In this document: positions 8,111-17,785 of the stretch, piece by piece
Layout of the letters: every line of letters begins with the position of its first letter
Numbering within the stretch: the stretch's first letter is position 1
Origin: Limnohabitans sp. 15K
GTDB lineage: Bacteria > Pseudomonadota > Gammaproteobacteria > Burkholderiales > Burkholderiaceae_C
Direction of reading: 5' to 3'
Assembly (NCBI RefSeq): GCF_002778285.1
Contig: NZ_NESM01000006.1
Span: 62,001 to 126,000 of the forward strand
DNA: 64,000 bases
Made by a program: the position numbers and the translations under genes
The notes under the pieces: generated by a model
What the model was told of the DNA's origin: nothing
Database searches by the model: none
What the model saw: only the letters and a program-made list of their open reading frames with translations

Positions 8111-8980
8111 TCAGCCCTTCGCGCAGGGCAGTCCCGGCGTATTGCTCCATTCGCTCCAGCTGCCAGCGTACAAAGCCGTGGGGCCGAAACCGGCCAACTC
8201 CATGGCCAGCACATTGGGTACGGCCGTCACGCCGCTGCCACAGTGGTGCACCACGCTGCTGCCTGAGCGGCCAGCCAGCAGATGATCCCATTCGGCTTTG
8301 AGCAGTTCTGGGCTTTTGAATCGGCCGTCTTCGTTGAAGTTCTCGGTGAACGGCCGGTTCAAAGCCCCGGGAATGTGCCCAGCCACCGGGTCAAGCGGCT
8401 CCGTCTCGCCTCGGAAGCGCGCACCGGCACGGGCATCCACAATGGTTTGTTCAGGGCGGCCTAAGCCATTGGCAACAGCCTCGGTCAACACCAGCTGCCG
8501 CAGGGGGGCTTTCAATTCAAAGTTCGCAGGCACAGGTACAGGTAAGGGCGAGGGGCCGGGTCCCGAGGCAAGTGCACCGCCAATGTCTTTCCACGCCTGC
8601 AGTCCACCGTCCAGTACCGCCACGGCTTCGTGTCCCAGCCACTTGAGCATCCACCACAAGCGGCCACAGTAAAAGCCTTTGTTCTGGTCATACACCACGA
8701 TTTGCATGCCGTTGTGGATGCCCAAACTGCCCAACCACTGGGCCACGATCTCGCGCTTGGGCAAGGGGTGACGCCCGCCATTGACAGCTTCATCCGCGTT
8801 GTGCGTGCTCAGGTTTCGGTCCAGATGGGCATGCCAAGCGCCGGCGATGTGCTCGGCAGCAAACAAGCCATCGGCCAACTCCGGCTTCATCAAATCAAAG
8901 CTGCAGTCGAGCACGGCGCAAGGCGTGCCTTGGGCTTGCAGGTCTTGCAATTGGGTGGCGGTGATCAGCAAGGTGTGCAT
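8111..8980 (-). CDS. sseA: 3-mercaptopyruvate/thiosulfate sulfurtransferase
   Basis: 289 residues from the ATG at 8978-8980 (MHTLLITATQLQD); the longer open frame upstream runs into the next gene region. Two rhodanese domains are present: the inactive N-terminal one carries the DCSFDL and FYCGRLWWMLKWLG segments, and the C-terminal one carries the active loop CGSGVTA at about residue 242. CGSGVTA is the loop of mercaptopyruvate sulfurtransferases such as E. coli SseA, whereas thiosulfate-specific enzymes have CRKGVT. Role: transfer of sulfur from 3-mercaptopyruvate to cyanide or thiols. An inverted repeat at 8104-8119 spans its stop codon and lies between the convergent ends of this gene and the ZIP gene. 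Confidence 0.9.
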   Translation of the reverse strand: MHTLLITATQLQDLQAQGTPCAVLDCSFDLMKPELADGLFAAEHIAGAWHAHLDRNLSTHNADEAVNGGRHPLPKREIVAQWLGSLGIHNGMQIVVYDQNKGFYCGRLWWMLKWLGHEAVAVLDGGLQAWKDIGGALASGPGPSPLPVPVPANFELKAPLRQLVLTEAVANGLGRPEQTIVDARAGARFRGETEPLDPVAGHIPGALNRPFTENFNEDGRFKSPELLKAEWDHLLAGRSGSSVVHHCGSGVTAVPNVLAMELAGFGPTALYAGSWSEWSNTPGLPCAKG

Positions 8981-8999
8981 GGGGTGAGTCTCCAAAAAT

Positions 9000-9887
9000 T
9001 CAGTGGTCTTCTGCGGGGGCGAGTGGCAGCGCGCGGCTGCGCAGCACGGTTGAGGCGATGCCGCTGGCCATGATGAGGGCCATGCCCAACCAGCCCATGA
9101 GCGGGATGTGGTCGCCAAACAGCATCAGGCCAAACAAGGCACCAAAAACGATGCCCGAATACTGCAAGTTCGCCACCACCAGGGTCGAGCCCCGGCTGTA
9201 AGCATTGGTCATGCACAACTGGCCCAGGGCGGCCAGCACACCAATGGGCAGCAACCACAACATGCTGGGCCACACCCATGGACTCAAGCCTGTGACGAGC
9301 ATGAGCGCAGCGCCCACCACGGTTGTTCCGACGGAAAAATAAAACACCGTGCGCGCTTCGGGCTCGTTCAGACGTCCCAAAGCGGCCACTTGCATGTAAG
9401 CCAAAGCCGCGATCAGGCCCGAGAGCAGACCGACGATGCCGGCAAACAACTGGTCTTGTTCGATGGTCGGGCGCAGCAACAAGATGACGCCGCCAAAACC
9501 TGCAATCACCGTCAGCACGATGGGCCCTTGTCGGGTCGCTTCTTGCAGTTTCCCCATGACCAGGGTGCCACCCACCAGAAAAACAGCCACCCAGATGCCG
9601 CTCATGTAATTGAGCGTGATGGCGGTGGCCAGTGGCAGGTGGGCAATCGCATAAAACCAGGCGGCCAGTGAAGTGACGCCGATCACCGAACGCCAGACAT
9701 GCATCATGGGGATCGGCGTGCGCAAAGGCACCCCTTTTGCCCGGCAGAGGGAGGCCATGAACACCATGCCGATCAGACCCCGAAAAAAAACAAGCTCAGA
9801 GGTCTGAAAGTGGACCGACGCGTATTTGATGCAAACCCCCATCGTCGAGAAGAACAAGGATGCCAAGATCATCCAGGAGGCTTGCAT
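9000..9887 (-). CDS. EamA/DMT-superfamily transporter
   Basis: 295 residues with about ten membrane helices arranged as two EamA halves: residues about 5-135, starting with MILASLFFSTMGVCIKY, and about 150-285. Features typical of the family are FFRGLIG in helix 2 and MSGIWVAVFLVGG in helix 4. Members export amino acids, nucleobases or other small metabolites by proton antiport; the substrate cannot be told from sequence. It lies between the sulfurtransferase and the Rieske oxygenase on the same strand with short gaps (13-19 bases), so the three may form one operon. Confidence 0.85.
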   Translation of the reverse strand: MQASWMILASLFFSTMGVCIKYASVHFQTSELVFFRGLIGMVFMASLCRAKGVPLRTPIPMMHVWRSVIGVTSLAAWFYAIAHLPLATAITLNYMSGIWVAVFLVGGTLVMGKLQEATRQGPIVLTVIAGFGGVILLLRPTIEQDQLFAGIVGLLSGLIAALAYMQVAALGRLNEPEARTVFYFSVGTTVVGAALMLVTGLSPWVWPSMLWLLPIGVLAALGQLCMTNAYSRGSTLVVANLQYSGIVFGALFGLMLFGDHIPLMGWLGMALIMASGIASTVLRSRALPLAPAEDH

Positions 9888-9900
9888 GGTTGCCTTCGGT

Positions 9901-11028
9901 TCAGAGGTCGTTCATCTGCCGGCGGTACCACTCATGGAAGTGCTGCATGCCGTCTTCCATGGGGCTTTGGTAAGGGCCGACTTCGTTGTCGCCGCGGGCG
10001 AGCAGGGCTTTGCGGCCCGCGTCCATGCGCTCTGCAATTTCATCGTCCTCGATGCAGGTTTCCATGTAGGCCGCTTGCTGGGCTTCGACAAATTCACGCT
10101 CGAAAGCCACGATTTCTTCGGGGTAATAAAACTCCACCATGTTCAGCGTTTTGTGGGCGCTGACCGGGTGCAAGGTCGACACGGTGAGCACATGCGGGTA
10201 CCACTCGACCATGATGTGCGGGTAGTAGGTCAGCCAGATCGCACCACGCTCTGGCAGTTGGCCGTTGCGGTACTTGAGCAGCACTTCGTGCCATGTTTTG
10301 TAAGCGTCAGAGCCAGGCTTGCCAAAGCCGCCCGACACGCCCACGGTTTGCACCGAGTAGTGCTCCTTGAACTCCCAGTTCAGGTCGTCACAAGTGACGA
10401 ACTGGCCCAGCCCGGGGTGGAAGGGGCCGACGTGGTAGTCCTCCAGATAGACCTCGATGAAGGTCTTCCAGTTGTAGTTGCACTCGTGCAGCTCCACGCG
10501 GTCGAGCGCATAACCCGAAAAATCGAGTTGGCTGCGGGGGCCCATGCCCCTCAAGTCCGAGGCGATGTCTCGGCCGTTGTCTTCAAAAAGCAGACCGTTC
10601 CATTCCTGCAACTTGTAGTTGTTCAGGTTCAAGCAGGGGTCTTGTGCAAAGTGAGGGGCGCCCAGCAACTGGCCGTCAGGCGCGTAAGTCCAGCGGTGCA
10701 GGGGGCACACAATGTTGCCGCCCGCGCTGCCTTTTTGCTGGGTGTGCAGATTGCCCCGGCCACCCAGCATCACGGCTTGGCGGTGGCGGCAGACATTCGA
10801 AACCAGCTCGACCCCGCCCTGGGCGTTGCGCACCAAGGCGCGGCCTTCGGCCTCATGGGGCAGGGCGTAGTAGTCGCCCGGATGGGGCACCGACAACTGG
10901 TGGCCCACATAACGAGGGCCTTGCCGAAAGAGCGTGTTCAATTCGCGCTGGAACAGCGCTTCATCGAAATAAGTGGAAACTGGTAGTTGGCTTGCGGCCT
11001 GCTGCAGTTGAAGACTTAAATCAGACAT
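9901..11028 (-). CDS. Rieske-type aromatic ring-hydroxylating oxygenase, alpha subunit
   Basis: 375 residues. The Rieske [2Fe-2S] site is split as CRHRQ (about residue 80) and CPLHRW (about residue 109), giving the CxH...CxxH ligand pattern. The catalytic mononuclear-iron motif is seen in LEDYHVGPFHPGL (about residue 200), providing two His ligands. No reductase or beta-subunit gene is adjacent, so electrons must come from a distant ferredoxin or reductase. The closest types known to me are single-component alpha subunits acting on quaternary amines or aromatic acids; the substrate is undetermined. First gene of a likely three-gene minus-strand unit with the EamA transporter and sseA. Confidence 0.87.
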   Translation of the reverse strand: MSDLSLQLQQAASQLPVSTYFDEALFQRELNTLFRQGPRYVGHQLSVPHPGDYYALPHEAEGRALVRNAQGGVELVSNVCRHRQAVMLGGRGNLHTQQKGSAGGNIVCPLHRWTYAPDGQLLGAPHFAQDPCLNLNNYKLQEWNGLLFEDNGRDIASDLRGMGPRSQLDFSGYALDRVELHECNYNWKTFIEVYLEDYHVGPFHPGLGQFVTCDDLNWEFKEHYSVQTVGVSGGFGKPGSDAYKTWHEVLLKYRNGQLPERGAIWLTYYPHIMVEWYPHVLTVSTLHPVSAHKTLNMVEFYYPEEIVAFEREFVEAQQAAYMETCIEDDEIAERMDAGRKALLARGDNEVGPYQSPMEDGMQHFHEWYRRQMNDL

Positions 11029-11106
11029 GGGTGACCTGACCTAGAGACTCCCCCTATGAAGGGGCAGGAACAAAGCGCTGAATTCAAGGAAAACGGCGCA
11101 AAAAAT

Positions 11107-11123
11107 GACAGGGAATCCCTGTC
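11107..11123. promoter_or_regulatory. Perfect 8-1-8 inverted repeat upstream of the Rieske oxygenase gene
   Basis: GACAGGGA-A-TCCCTGTC is perfectly symmetrical and lies about 80 bases upstream of the oxygenase ATG, in the 286-nt divergent region shared with xseB. It has operator-like size and symmetry. No regulator gene lies next to it. It could also form a small hairpin in an RNA leader. Confidence 0.35.
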
Positions 11124-11314
11124 GAGGAGCCGCGATTCTAACCCGGGGGCCGCCGCCGATTGGGGCGTGCCATGCCATTCCATCTGAAAGCCTGGGCCTG
11201 ATGCTGAGCCAGGGCAATTTGCCCATCCCCCTGCATCTTGATGACTTGACCATCTCAACGGTCGGCCAAGTCCAGGCTTAAAGCCTAAAATCGGTTTTTT
11301 TGTCGGAAGATCCC

Positions 11315-11569
11315 ATGCCCAAGGCTGCTCAACCTGTCATCGCCGATGCCGCTCCGGCTGATTTGCCTGCCACCTATGAAGCGGCTTTGTCGGAACTGGA
11401 AAACTTGGTGGGGCAGCTCGAGTCTGGGCAAATGCCTTTGGACCAGCTTTTGACCGGTTACCAGCGTGGTGCTGTTTTGCTCGCCTTTTGCCGTGACAAG
11501 CTCAAAGCCGTCGAAGACCAAATCCAGGTGTTGGATGGCGGACAACTCAAACCTTGGAGTGGCGCATGA
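11315..11569 (+). CDS. xseB: Exodeoxyribonuclease VII small subunit
   Basis: 84 residues from the ATG at 11315, with GGAAG at 11305-11309 as ribosome-binding site. The core [26 protein letters not shown] is diagnostic for XseB (quoted in part: [15 protein letters not shown]), followed by [19 protein letters not shown]. It partners XseA, which is not in the window, to degrade single-stranded DNA. Its stop overlaps the start of ispA (ATGA at 11566-11569), showing translational coupling, the usual xseB-ispA-dxs arrangement of proteobacteria. Confidence 0.95.
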   Translation: MPKAAQPVIADAAPADLPATYEAALSELENLVGQLESGQMPLDQLLTGYQRGAVLLAFCRDKLKAVEDQIQVLDGGQLKPWSGA

Positions 11570-12471
11570 GCCAGTTGGACCTCAAAGCATGGATGCAGCC
11601 GCACCTTGAGCGCGTTGAGCGCGCCTTGTCAGAGGGCATTGAGGCCCACTCGCCCGCCGCTTTGGGCGAGGCCATGCGCTACGCCGTGTTGGACGGCGGC
11701 AAGCGATTGCGTCCTTTGCTGGTGCTGGCCACTGCCGAGGCCGTAGGCGGCGCTTCAAGCAACCCGGCCGCGCTCAATGCGGCTTGCGCCATTGAATTGA
11801 TCCACGCGTATTCGTTGGTGCACGACGACATGCCCTGCATGGACAACGACGTGCTTCGGCGCGGCAAACCCACAGTGCATGTTCAGTTTGGCGAAGCACA
11901 AGCCTTGCTGGCCGGTGACGCCCTGCAGACCTTGGCTTTTGAACTGCTCACGCCCCAAGACGCCAGCGTGAGCGCTGCGGTACAAGCAGCTTGTGTGGGT
12001 TTGCTGGCCCGGGCTTCGGGCTACCAAGGCATGGCTGGGGGGCAAGCGATTGACCTGGCCAGTGTGGGGCAGCGCTTGACTGAGGACCAGTTGCGCCAAA
12101 TGCACCGCCTCAAAACAGGGGCCTTGCTGTTGTGCAGCGTGCAGATGGGCGCGGCCTGCGTGTCGGGTGTTCAAGCCCCTGTGCAAGCGGCGCTCCAGCG
12201 TTTTGGCGAGGTCCTGGGCCTGGCCTTTCAGGTGGTCGACGATGTGCTGGATGTGACCGCCGATTCGGCCACCCTGGGCAAAACGGCGGGCAAAGACGAA
12301 GCCGCCGACAAACCCACCTATGTGGCCTTGATGGGTCTGGACGCGGCCAAAGCCTATGCCGACACCTTGGCCGCTCAGGCCATGCAGGCATTGGCTGATA
12401 CCGGCTTTCCCGAGGACCGTTTGGCCGCTTTGCGTGCCCTGACCGCCATGGTGGTCAACAGAAACAATTGA
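11566..12471 (+). CDS. ispA: Farnesyl diphosphate synthase (short-chain polyprenyl synthetase)
   Basis: 301 residues. It condenses isopentenyl and dimethylallyl diphosphates to geranyl and then farnesyl diphosphate. The first Asp-rich motif is DDMPCMDND (about residue 86) and the second is DDVLDVTAD (about residue 225); GKRLRPLL near residue 45 binds diphosphate. The start ATG at 11566 overlaps the xseB stop. dxs begins one base after its stop, so precursor supply (Dxs) and use (IspA) are cotranscribed. Confidence 0.95.
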   Translation: MSQLDLKAWMQPHLERVERALSEGIEAHSPAALGEAMRYAVLDGGKRLRPLLVLATAEAVGGASSNPAALNAACAIELIHAYSLVHDDMPCMDNDVLRRGKPTVHVQFGEAQALLAGDALQTLAFELLTPQDASVSAAVQAACVGLLARASGYQGMAGGQAIDLASVGQRLTEDQLRQMHRLKTGALLLCSVQMGAACVSGVQAPVQAALQRFGEVLGLAFQVVDDVLDVTADSATLGKTAGKDEAADKPTYVALMGLDAAKAYADTLAAQAMQALADTGFPEDRLAALRALTAMVVNRNN

Positions 12472-12472
12472 C

Positions 12473-14341
12473 ATGACCCATTTGCTTCCCCATATCGACC
12501 AGCCCGCAGACCTGCGGCGATTGCCGCGCAACGAACTGCCTCGCCTGGCCGATGAGCTGCGCCAGTGCGTCTTGGACAACGTGTCCAAAACCGGTGGGCA
12601 CCTGAGCTCCAACCTCGGCACAGTGGAGTTGACGGTGGCTTTGCACTATGTGTTCAACACCCCCGAAGACCGCATCGTTTGGGACGTGGGCCACCAGACT
12701 TACCCGCACAAAATCCTCACAGGTCGGCGCGATCGCATGCCCACACTGCGCCAGTTCGACGGCTTGTCGGGCTTTCCGCGCCGCGACGAGAGCGCATACG
12801 ACACCTTCGGCACGGCCCATTCGTCCACCAGCATTTCTGCCGCTTTGGGCATGGCCGTGGCGGCCCGTCAAAAAGGGGAGTCCCGCCATTCGATTGCCGT
12901 GATCGGAGATGGGGCCATGACGGCTGGCATGGCCTTTGAAGCTTTGAACAACGCGGGTGTTGAAGATTGCAAACTGCTGGTGATTCTGAACGACAACGAC
13001 ATGTCGATCAGCCCACCGGTGGGCGCGCTCAACCGCTATTTGGCGCAGCTGATGAGTGGGCGTTTTTACTCGGCCGCCAAGGCGGGTGCCAAGAACGTCT
13101 TGAAAAATGCGCCGCCCCTGTTTGAGTTGGCCAAGCGTTTCGAAGAAACCGCCAAGGGCATGGTGGTGCCCGCCACGCTGTTCGAGAAATTCGGCTTCAA
13201 CTACATCGGCCCGATCGACGGACACGACCTGGAGTCGCTGATTCCGACGCTGGAAAACATCAAGCACTTGAGCGGCCCGCAGTTTTTGCATGTGGTGACC
13301 AAAAAAGGCCAAGGCTACGACAAGGCCGAAGCCGACCCGGTGGCCTACCACGGCCCCGGCAAGTTTGACCCGAGCGTGGGCCTGGTGCCTGCGGTCACGC
13401 CCGCCAAAACCACCTTCACCCAGGTGTTTGGCCAGTGGCTGTGCGACATGGCCGAAAAAGACCTGCGCTTGGTCGGCATCACACCCGCCATGCGCGAAGG
13501 CTCGGGCATGGTCGAATTTCACCAGCGCTTTCCCAAGCGTTATTACGATGTGGGCATTGCCGAGCAACACGCTGTGACCTTTGCAGCCGGCATCGCCTGC
13601 GAGGGCCTCAAGCCCGTGGTGGCCATTTACTCCACCTTTTTGCAACGCGGTTACGACCAGCTCATCCACGACGTGGCGCTGCAGAATTTGCCCGTGGTGT
13701 TTGCGATTGACCGAGCCGGCTTGGTGGGGGCCGACGGTGCCACCCACGCGGGAGCGTATGACATCGCTTTCATCCGCTGCATCCCCAACATGAGCTTGGC
13801 TTGCCCGGCCGACGAGCGCGAATGCCGCCAGCTGCTGAGCACCGCTTATGCCCAAAACCACCCGGTGGCGGTGCGTTACCCGCGCGGTGCGGGCGTGGGC
13901 GCGGTCCCTGGACGCGATCTGGACACCTTGCCTTTTGGCAAAGGCGAAGTGCGTCGCCAAGGCGAAAAAATCGCCATTTTGGCTTTCGGCACCTTGCTGG
14001 CGCCAGCACTGGAGGCCGCAGAAAAACTCAACGCCACCGTGGTCAACATGCGTTGGGTCAAGCCGCTGGACGTCGAACTCTTGAGCCAAATCGCTCAAAC
14101 CCACGAGCGCTTGGTCACGGTGGAAGACGGCTGCATCATGGGCGGCGCGGGCAGTGCGGTGTCCGAAGCTTTGCAAGCGGCGGGTCTGGTGCGGCCCTTG
14201 TTGCAATTGGGTTTTGCCGACGAATTCATCGAACATGGCGACCCGGTCAAGTTGCTGGCCTTGCAAGGCTTGGACGCCTCTGGCATCGCGCAATCCATAG
14301 AACAACGCTGGCCTCAAGGTGGCGATTCAAACGCCGTTTGA
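12473..14341 (+). CDS. dxs: 1-deoxy-D-xylulose-5-phosphate synthase
   Basis: 622 residues, the usual length. It makes DXP from pyruvate and glyceraldehyde-3-phosphate, the entry step of the MEP isoprenoid pathway, and also feeds thiamine and pyridoxal synthesis. The N-terminal region shows [15 protein letters not shown] and the catalytic [12 protein letters not shown]. The thiamine-diphosphate/Mg motif is GDGAMTAG followed by NDNDMSIS. The transketolase pyrimidine domain contains [15 protein letters not shown], with the conserved catalytic Glu. Its ATG follows the ispA TGA after one base. Confidence 0.97.
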   Translation: MTHLLPHIDQPADLRRLPRNELPRLADELRQCVLDNVSKTGGHLSSNLGTVELTVALHYVFNTPEDRIVWDVGHQTYPHKILTGRRDRMPTLRQFDGLSGFPRRDESAYDTFGTAHSSTSISAALGMAVAARQKGESRHSIAVIGDGAMTAGMAFEALNNAGVEDCKLLVILNDNDMSISPPVGALNRYLAQLMSGRFYSAAKAGAKNVLKNAPPLFELAKRFEETAKGMVVPATLFEKFGFNYIGPIDGHDLESLIPTLENIKHLSGPQFLHVVTKKGQGYDKAEADPVAYHGPGKFDPSVGLVPAVTPAKTTFTQVFGQWLCDMAEKDLRLVGITPAMREGSGMVEFHQRFPKRYYDVGIAEQHAVTFAAGIACEGLKPVVAIYSTFLQRGYDQLIHDVALQNLPVVFAIDRAGLVGADGATHAGAYDIAFIRCIPNMSLACPADERECRQLLSTAYAQNHPVAVRYPRGAGVGAVPGRDLDTLPFGKGEVRRQGEKIAILAFGTLLAPALEAAEKLNATVVNMRWVKPLDVELLSQIAQTHERLVTVEDGCIMGGAGSAVSEALQAAGLVRPLLQLGFADEFIEHGDPVKLLALQGLDASGIAQSIEQRWPQGGDSNAV

Positions 14342-14433
14342 ATTTATTTCAAGTTTTGTGAATTTCAGTTCTTTTATTAATTTTTGATCTCGCAAAAAGG
14401 GTAAACCCCTGCTTTTTGGCTGTGGCAGTTTCT

Positions 14434-14439
14434 TACAAT
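14434..14439 (+). promoter_or_regulatory. Candidate -10 box of the TRAP binding-protein gene
   Basis: TACAAT lies about 70 bases upstream of the start at 14509 in an AT-rich stretch that contrasts with its surroundings. No good -35 box is visible at 17 bases, so the assignment is weak. Confidence 0.3.
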
Positions 14440-14508
14440 AGGGATTGACCACAGAGTCAACGCTCACCTGTCTCGGGCGTGTCTTTCATTTTCTTTAGGA
14501 GTCCATTC

Positions 14509-15588
14509 ATGGATCGTCGTTCCGTCATTAAAAACGCTGGCTTGGCTGGCGTCTTGGCCGCTGGTGTTGCACCTGCCGTTCACGCACAAGCCGCCATCCG
14601 TTGGCGTCTGAGCTCCAGCTTCCCCAAAGCGCTGGACACCATTCACGGCGCAGCCGATGTGTTCGCCAACAGCGTCAAAGCCATGTCGGGCGGCAAGTTC
14701 GAAATTTCGGTGCACGCTGCCGGTGAAATCACCCCGCCATTTGGTGTGGTGGATGCGGTGCAGCAAGGCTCCATCGAGATGGCCCACACAGCCCCTTACT
14801 ATTTCTTCGGCAAAAACGAAACATTCGCCTTGGGTTGCTCCATTCCGTTTGGTCTGAACAGCCGTCAAATGACCGCTTGGATGCTCGAGGGCAATGGCCT
14901 GAAGCTGATGCGCGAGTTTTACGCCCAGTACAACATCATCAACTTTTTGGGCGGCAATACCGGCGCTCAAATGGGTGGTTGGTACCGCAAAGAAATCAAG
15001 ACCGTCGCGGACATGAAGGGTCTGAAAATGCGCATTGGCGGCTTTGCTGGCCGTATCCTTGAGCGCATGGGCTCTGTGCCCCAAAACATCCCTGGCGGCG
15101 AGATCTACACGTCCTTGGAAAAAGGCACGATCGATGCGGCCGAGTGGATTGGCCCTTACGATGACCAGAAGCTGGGCTTCAACAAAGTGGCCCCGTTCTA
15201 TTACTACCCAGGCTGGTGGGAAGGTGGTCCTCAGTTGGACTTCTTCATCAACCAAAAAGCCTACGACGCGCTGTCGGCCGAAAACAAGGCCATCGTGACC
15301 GCGGCCACGGCTGTGGCCCACACCACCATGCAAGCCAAGTACGATGCCAAAAACCCGGGTGCTTTGAAAGAGCTCGTGGGCAAGGGCACCAAGCTGCGTG
15401 CATTCCCAGAAGCGGTCTTGAAGGAAGCCTTCAAGCAGTCCATGGAAGTCTATGACGAGCTGAATGGCAAAAACGCCGACTGGAAGAAAATTTACGGTGA
15501 CTACCGCAAATTCCAAGCGGACCAAAACCTGTGGTTCCGCTTCACTGAAATGTCTTTTGACAAGTTCATGCAAGCCCAAAAGCTCTGA
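14509..15588 (+). CDS. TRAP transporter periplasmic binding protein, TakP-like
   Basis: 359 residues, with TAGGAG at 14496-14501 as ribosome-binding site. The leader MDRRSVIKNAGLAGVLAAG has a twin-arginine pair and a cleavage region near VHAQA, suggesting Tat export. The mature part matches the DctP7/TakP branch that binds 2-oxo acids: GGNTGAQMGGWYRKEI, then EWIGPYDDQKLGFNK and YYPGWWEGG, where the TakP ligand and sodium site lies. Role: captures the substrate in the periplasm for a DctQ-DctM pair. The matching membrane genes are encoded 0.6 kb away on the opposite strand. An intrinsic terminator follows at 15603-15630. Confidence 0.92.
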   Translation: MDRRSVIKNAGLAGVLAAGVAPAVHAQAAIRWRLSSSFPKALDTIHGAADVFANSVKAMSGGKFEISVHAAGEITPPFGVVDAVQQGSIEMAHTAPYYFFGKNETFALGCSIPFGLNSRQMTAWMLEGNGLKLMREFYAQYNIINFLGGNTGAQMGGWYRKEIKTVADMKGLKMRIGGFAGRILERMGSVPQNIPGGEIYTSLEKGTIDAAEWIGPYDDQKLGFNKVAPFYYYPGWWEGGPQLDFFINQKAYDALSAENKAIVTAATAVAHTTMQAKYDAKNPGALKELVGKGTKLRAFPEAVLKEAFKQSMEVYDELNGKNADWKKIYGDYRKFQADQNLWFRFTEMSFDKFMQAQKL

Positions 15589-15602
15589 TTGGATTCACCC
15601 AC

Positions 15603-15630
15603 AAAAAAACCGGCCTTGGCCGGTTTTTTT
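15603..15630. terminator. Strong bidirectional intrinsic terminator
   Basis: Seven A, then CCGGCC-TT-GGCCGG, then seven T form an almost perfect 13-bp-arm hairpin with T-runs on both strands. It serves the TRAP binding-protein gene on the plus strand and the 15667-16161 gene on the minus strand. Confidence 0.9.
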
Positions 15631-15666
15631 GTGCCCGAAAGGGGCTCGAAATGAAGACCAGGAGGG

Positions 15667-16161
15667 TCAACGCATGGCCCGAAAGGCTTTGAGCTCTGCG
15701 CCCATGCGTTTGAACTCCTCGATCATTTCAGGGTTGCAGGCGTAAATGACTGTGAATTTCCCCATCAGAGTGCGGGCATATAAGCGGGGTGCAATGACGG
15801 CATCCATTCCCGGCACGCGGATGAGTTTCACATAAGCCAAGTCGCGCAGTTCGACTTTTTTGTGCCAGATCCAGGTTTGCTCCAGGGTTTCGGCGGTCAG
15901 CCTTGTTTTGCCCAACAGCAAGTGACCCACGGTGTAGGCCATGATGCCCCAGGCCGCCCAGATCCAGAGGTAATCGGTCTGAACCACTTGGGAGCCATGC
16001 AGTTGGTAAGCCCAGAAGGCCAAACCCAGCAAGAGCGTGACGGCCAAGACTTTGAAAGGCAAGCTGAAGGCTTGCGAACTCATGGTTTCTTCACGGGGTG
16101 TGAAGCGAAAGGGGGCAGGACCCAAGTGCTCGGTCAAATCAGGGGGGATGGGCGATGTCAT
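15667..16161 (-). CDS. Two-helix membrane protein of unknown function
   Basis: 164 residues from the ATG at 16161, or 138 from an internal ATG at 16083 (MSSQAFSLPF), which may be the real start. Two hydrophobic helices (FKVLAVTLLLGLAFWAY and YLWIWAAWGIMAYTVGHLLL) are followed by a soluble domain with the pattern LEQTWIWHKKVELRDLAYVKLIRVPG, reminiscent of the PH-like fold of small bacterial membrane proteins. It lies between the two halves of a TRAP transporter and is separated from the dctM-like gene by a terminator, so it is probably expressed separately. No function can be assigned. Confidence 0.7.
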   Translation of the reverse strand: MTSPIPPDLTEHLGPAPFRFTPREETMSSQAFSLPFKVLAVTLLLGLAFWAYQLHGSQVVQTDYLWIWAAWGIMAYTVGHLLLGKTRLTAETLEQTWIWHKKVELRDLAYVKLIRVPGMDAVIAPRLYARTLMGKFTVIYACNPEMIEEFKRMGAELKAFRAMR

Positions 16162-16173
16162 TGCGTGGAGTCC

Positions 16174-16203
16174 ATGAAAAAACGCCTCGAAATCGAGGCG
16201 TTT
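16174..16203 (-). terminator. Intrinsic terminator after the TRAP large-permease gene
   Basis: An 11-bp perfect stem (AAACGCCTCGA at 16180-16190 with TCGAGGCGTTT at 16193-16203) is followed, on the minus strand, by a run of T. It closes the dctQ-dctM transcript just after the stop at 16219. Confidence 0.85.
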
Positions 16204-16218
16204 GGGGGTTAGAGCGCT

Positions 16219-17736
16219 TTATTTCTTGAACAAGTCGTCGATCTTGTCCTGCGCATCTTTGTCGGTTTTTTCTTGTTCCGCACCGGTTGCCGGCGCTGTG
16301 GCTTCTAGGGCCGCCGCGCTGTCTTGGGGCATCTCGATGACCACTTTGTCGATGTCCACTTTGACTTCTTTGTCCAAGAAGGCCGTGACCGTTTGGGGCA
16401 CAAAGATCACGATGACCACCAACAGAAGTTGCATGATCACCCAGGGGATGGAGCCCAAATAAATGTCGTTGGACTTGACCGCAAAGGGAATGCGTTTGTC
16501 TTTGAACAAGGTGTCTGCGATACCTCTGAGGTAGAACAAGGCAAATCCAAAGGGCGGGTGCATGAAGCTGGTCTGCAAGTTGACGCACAACAACACGCCA
16601 AACCAAATCAGGTCAATGCCCAATTTGTCGGCCACGGGGGCCAGCATCGGAACGATGATGAAAGCGATTTCAAAAAAGTCGAGGAAAAACGCCAGGAAAA
16701 ACACAAAAATGTTCACAACGACCAAGAAACCTGTTTGTCCTCCCGGCAGGCCTGTGAGCAGGTGCTCCACCCACTTGGCACCATCCACGCCTTGGAACAC
16801 TTGGCTGAACACGCGTGAACCGATCAAGATGAACACCACCATGGCGGTCAGGCGCATGGTGCCGTGCATGGCCTCCCACAAAAGACTGAAATTGAGTCGT
16901 TTGTGCGAAGCCGCCAGGATCAAAGCGCCGACCACGCCCATCGCACCCGCTTCAGTGGGGGTTGCCAGCGCAGAGTCTTGGAATGGCAAACCACCCATGG
17001 AGCCCAGCACGGTGAAAATCAGCATGGCGGATGGAATGATGCCTTTGAGGCATTTTTTCCACAAAGGCCAACCATTGAGGGTTCGATCTTCCTTGGGAAT
17101 TCCAGGTAAAAAATCGGGTTTGATCCGGGTCACGGCAAAGGTGTATAGCGCGAACATGCCAATCTGAATCAGCGAGGGGCCCCAAGCGCCTTTGTACATG
17201 TCACCCACAGGCTTGCCCAGCTGGTCGGCCAAAACCACCAGAACCAATGAGGGCGGTACCAGCTGTGTGATCGTTCCCGATGCGGCCAAGACCCCGGTGG
17301 CGTAGCGCATGTTGTAACCATAGCGAATCATCACCGGCAAAGAGATCAACGCCATCGCGATCACTTGGCCTGCCACGGTGCCCGTGATGGCACCCAAAAT
17401 GAAGCCGACAAGGATCACCGAATAGCCCAGGCCGCCTTTCATGGGGCCAAAAAGTTGGCCCATGGAATCGAGCATGTCTTCGGCCAGTCCACACTTTTCC
17501 AGGATGGTGCCCATGAAGGTGAAGAAGGGAATGGCCAGCAACAGGTCATTGCTCAGGATCGAAAAAATCGAAATGGGCAAGTTGCTCATGAAGGCGACGG
17601 GGAACCAGCCCATCTCGATCGCATAAAACCCACTGGCCAAGCCCAAAGCCGCCAAAGAAAAGGCGACCGGAAAGCCCACCAGCATCACCACGACAAGGCC
17701 CGCGAACATGATCGGGGCAAAATTTTCCATTTGCAT
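16219..17736 (-). CDS. TRAP transporter large permease subunit (DctM-type)
   Basis: 505 residues with about twelve membrane helices, the ion-transporter subunit of a TRAP system. Family signatures include AIPFFTFMGTILEKCGLAEDML near residue 70 (quoted in part) and GAITGTVAGQVIAMALISLP near residue 115. The C-terminal 50 residues form a charged Ala/Glu/Asp/Lys tail (DKDAQDKIDDLFKK), longer than in most DctM proteins. It follows the small-subunit gene with a 49-base gap. The partner binding protein is most likely the TakP-like protein at 14509. Role: sodium-driven uptake of organic acids. Confidence 0.93.
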   Translation of the reverse strand: MQMENFAPIMFAGLVVVMLVGFPVAFSLAALGLASGFYAIEMGWFPVAFMSNLPISIFSILSNDLLLAIPFFTFMGTILEKCGLAEDMLDSMGQLFGPMKGGLGYSVILVGFILGAITGTVAGQVIAMALISLPVMIRYGYNMRYATGVLAASGTITQLVPPSLVLVVLADQLGKPVGDMYKGAWGPSLIQIGMFALYTFAVTRIKPDFLPGIPKEDRTLNGWPLWKKCLKGIIPSAMLIFTVLGSMGGLPFQDSALATPTEAGAMGVVGALILAASHKRLNFSLLWEAMHGTMRLTAMVVFILIGSRVFSQVFQGVDGAKWVEHLLTGLPGGQTGFLVVVNIFVFFLAFFLDFFEIAFIIVPMLAPVADKLGIDLIWFGVLLCVNLQTSFMHPPFGFALFYLRGIADTLFKDKRIPFAVKSNDIYLGSIPWVIMQLLLVVIVIFVPQTVTAFLDKEVKVDIDKVVIEMPQDSAAALEATAPATGAEQEKTDKDAQDKIDDLFKK

Positions 17737-17785
17737 TGGAAGTCCTATTTGTTGTTATGTATTGAGGTTTTTCAGGCCCTGAAGC

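Noticed and set aside
11041..11258. Short minus-strand frames upstream of the Rieske oxygenase gene
   Set aside because: They cover the intergenic dyad and a GC-rich run; no coding character or start signal was seen.
12455..14317. 620-codon open frame on the minus strand
   Set aside because: It is the antisense shadow of dxs; it has low-complexity, His/Gln/Gly-rich translation and no family features, whereas dxs has all catalytic motifs.
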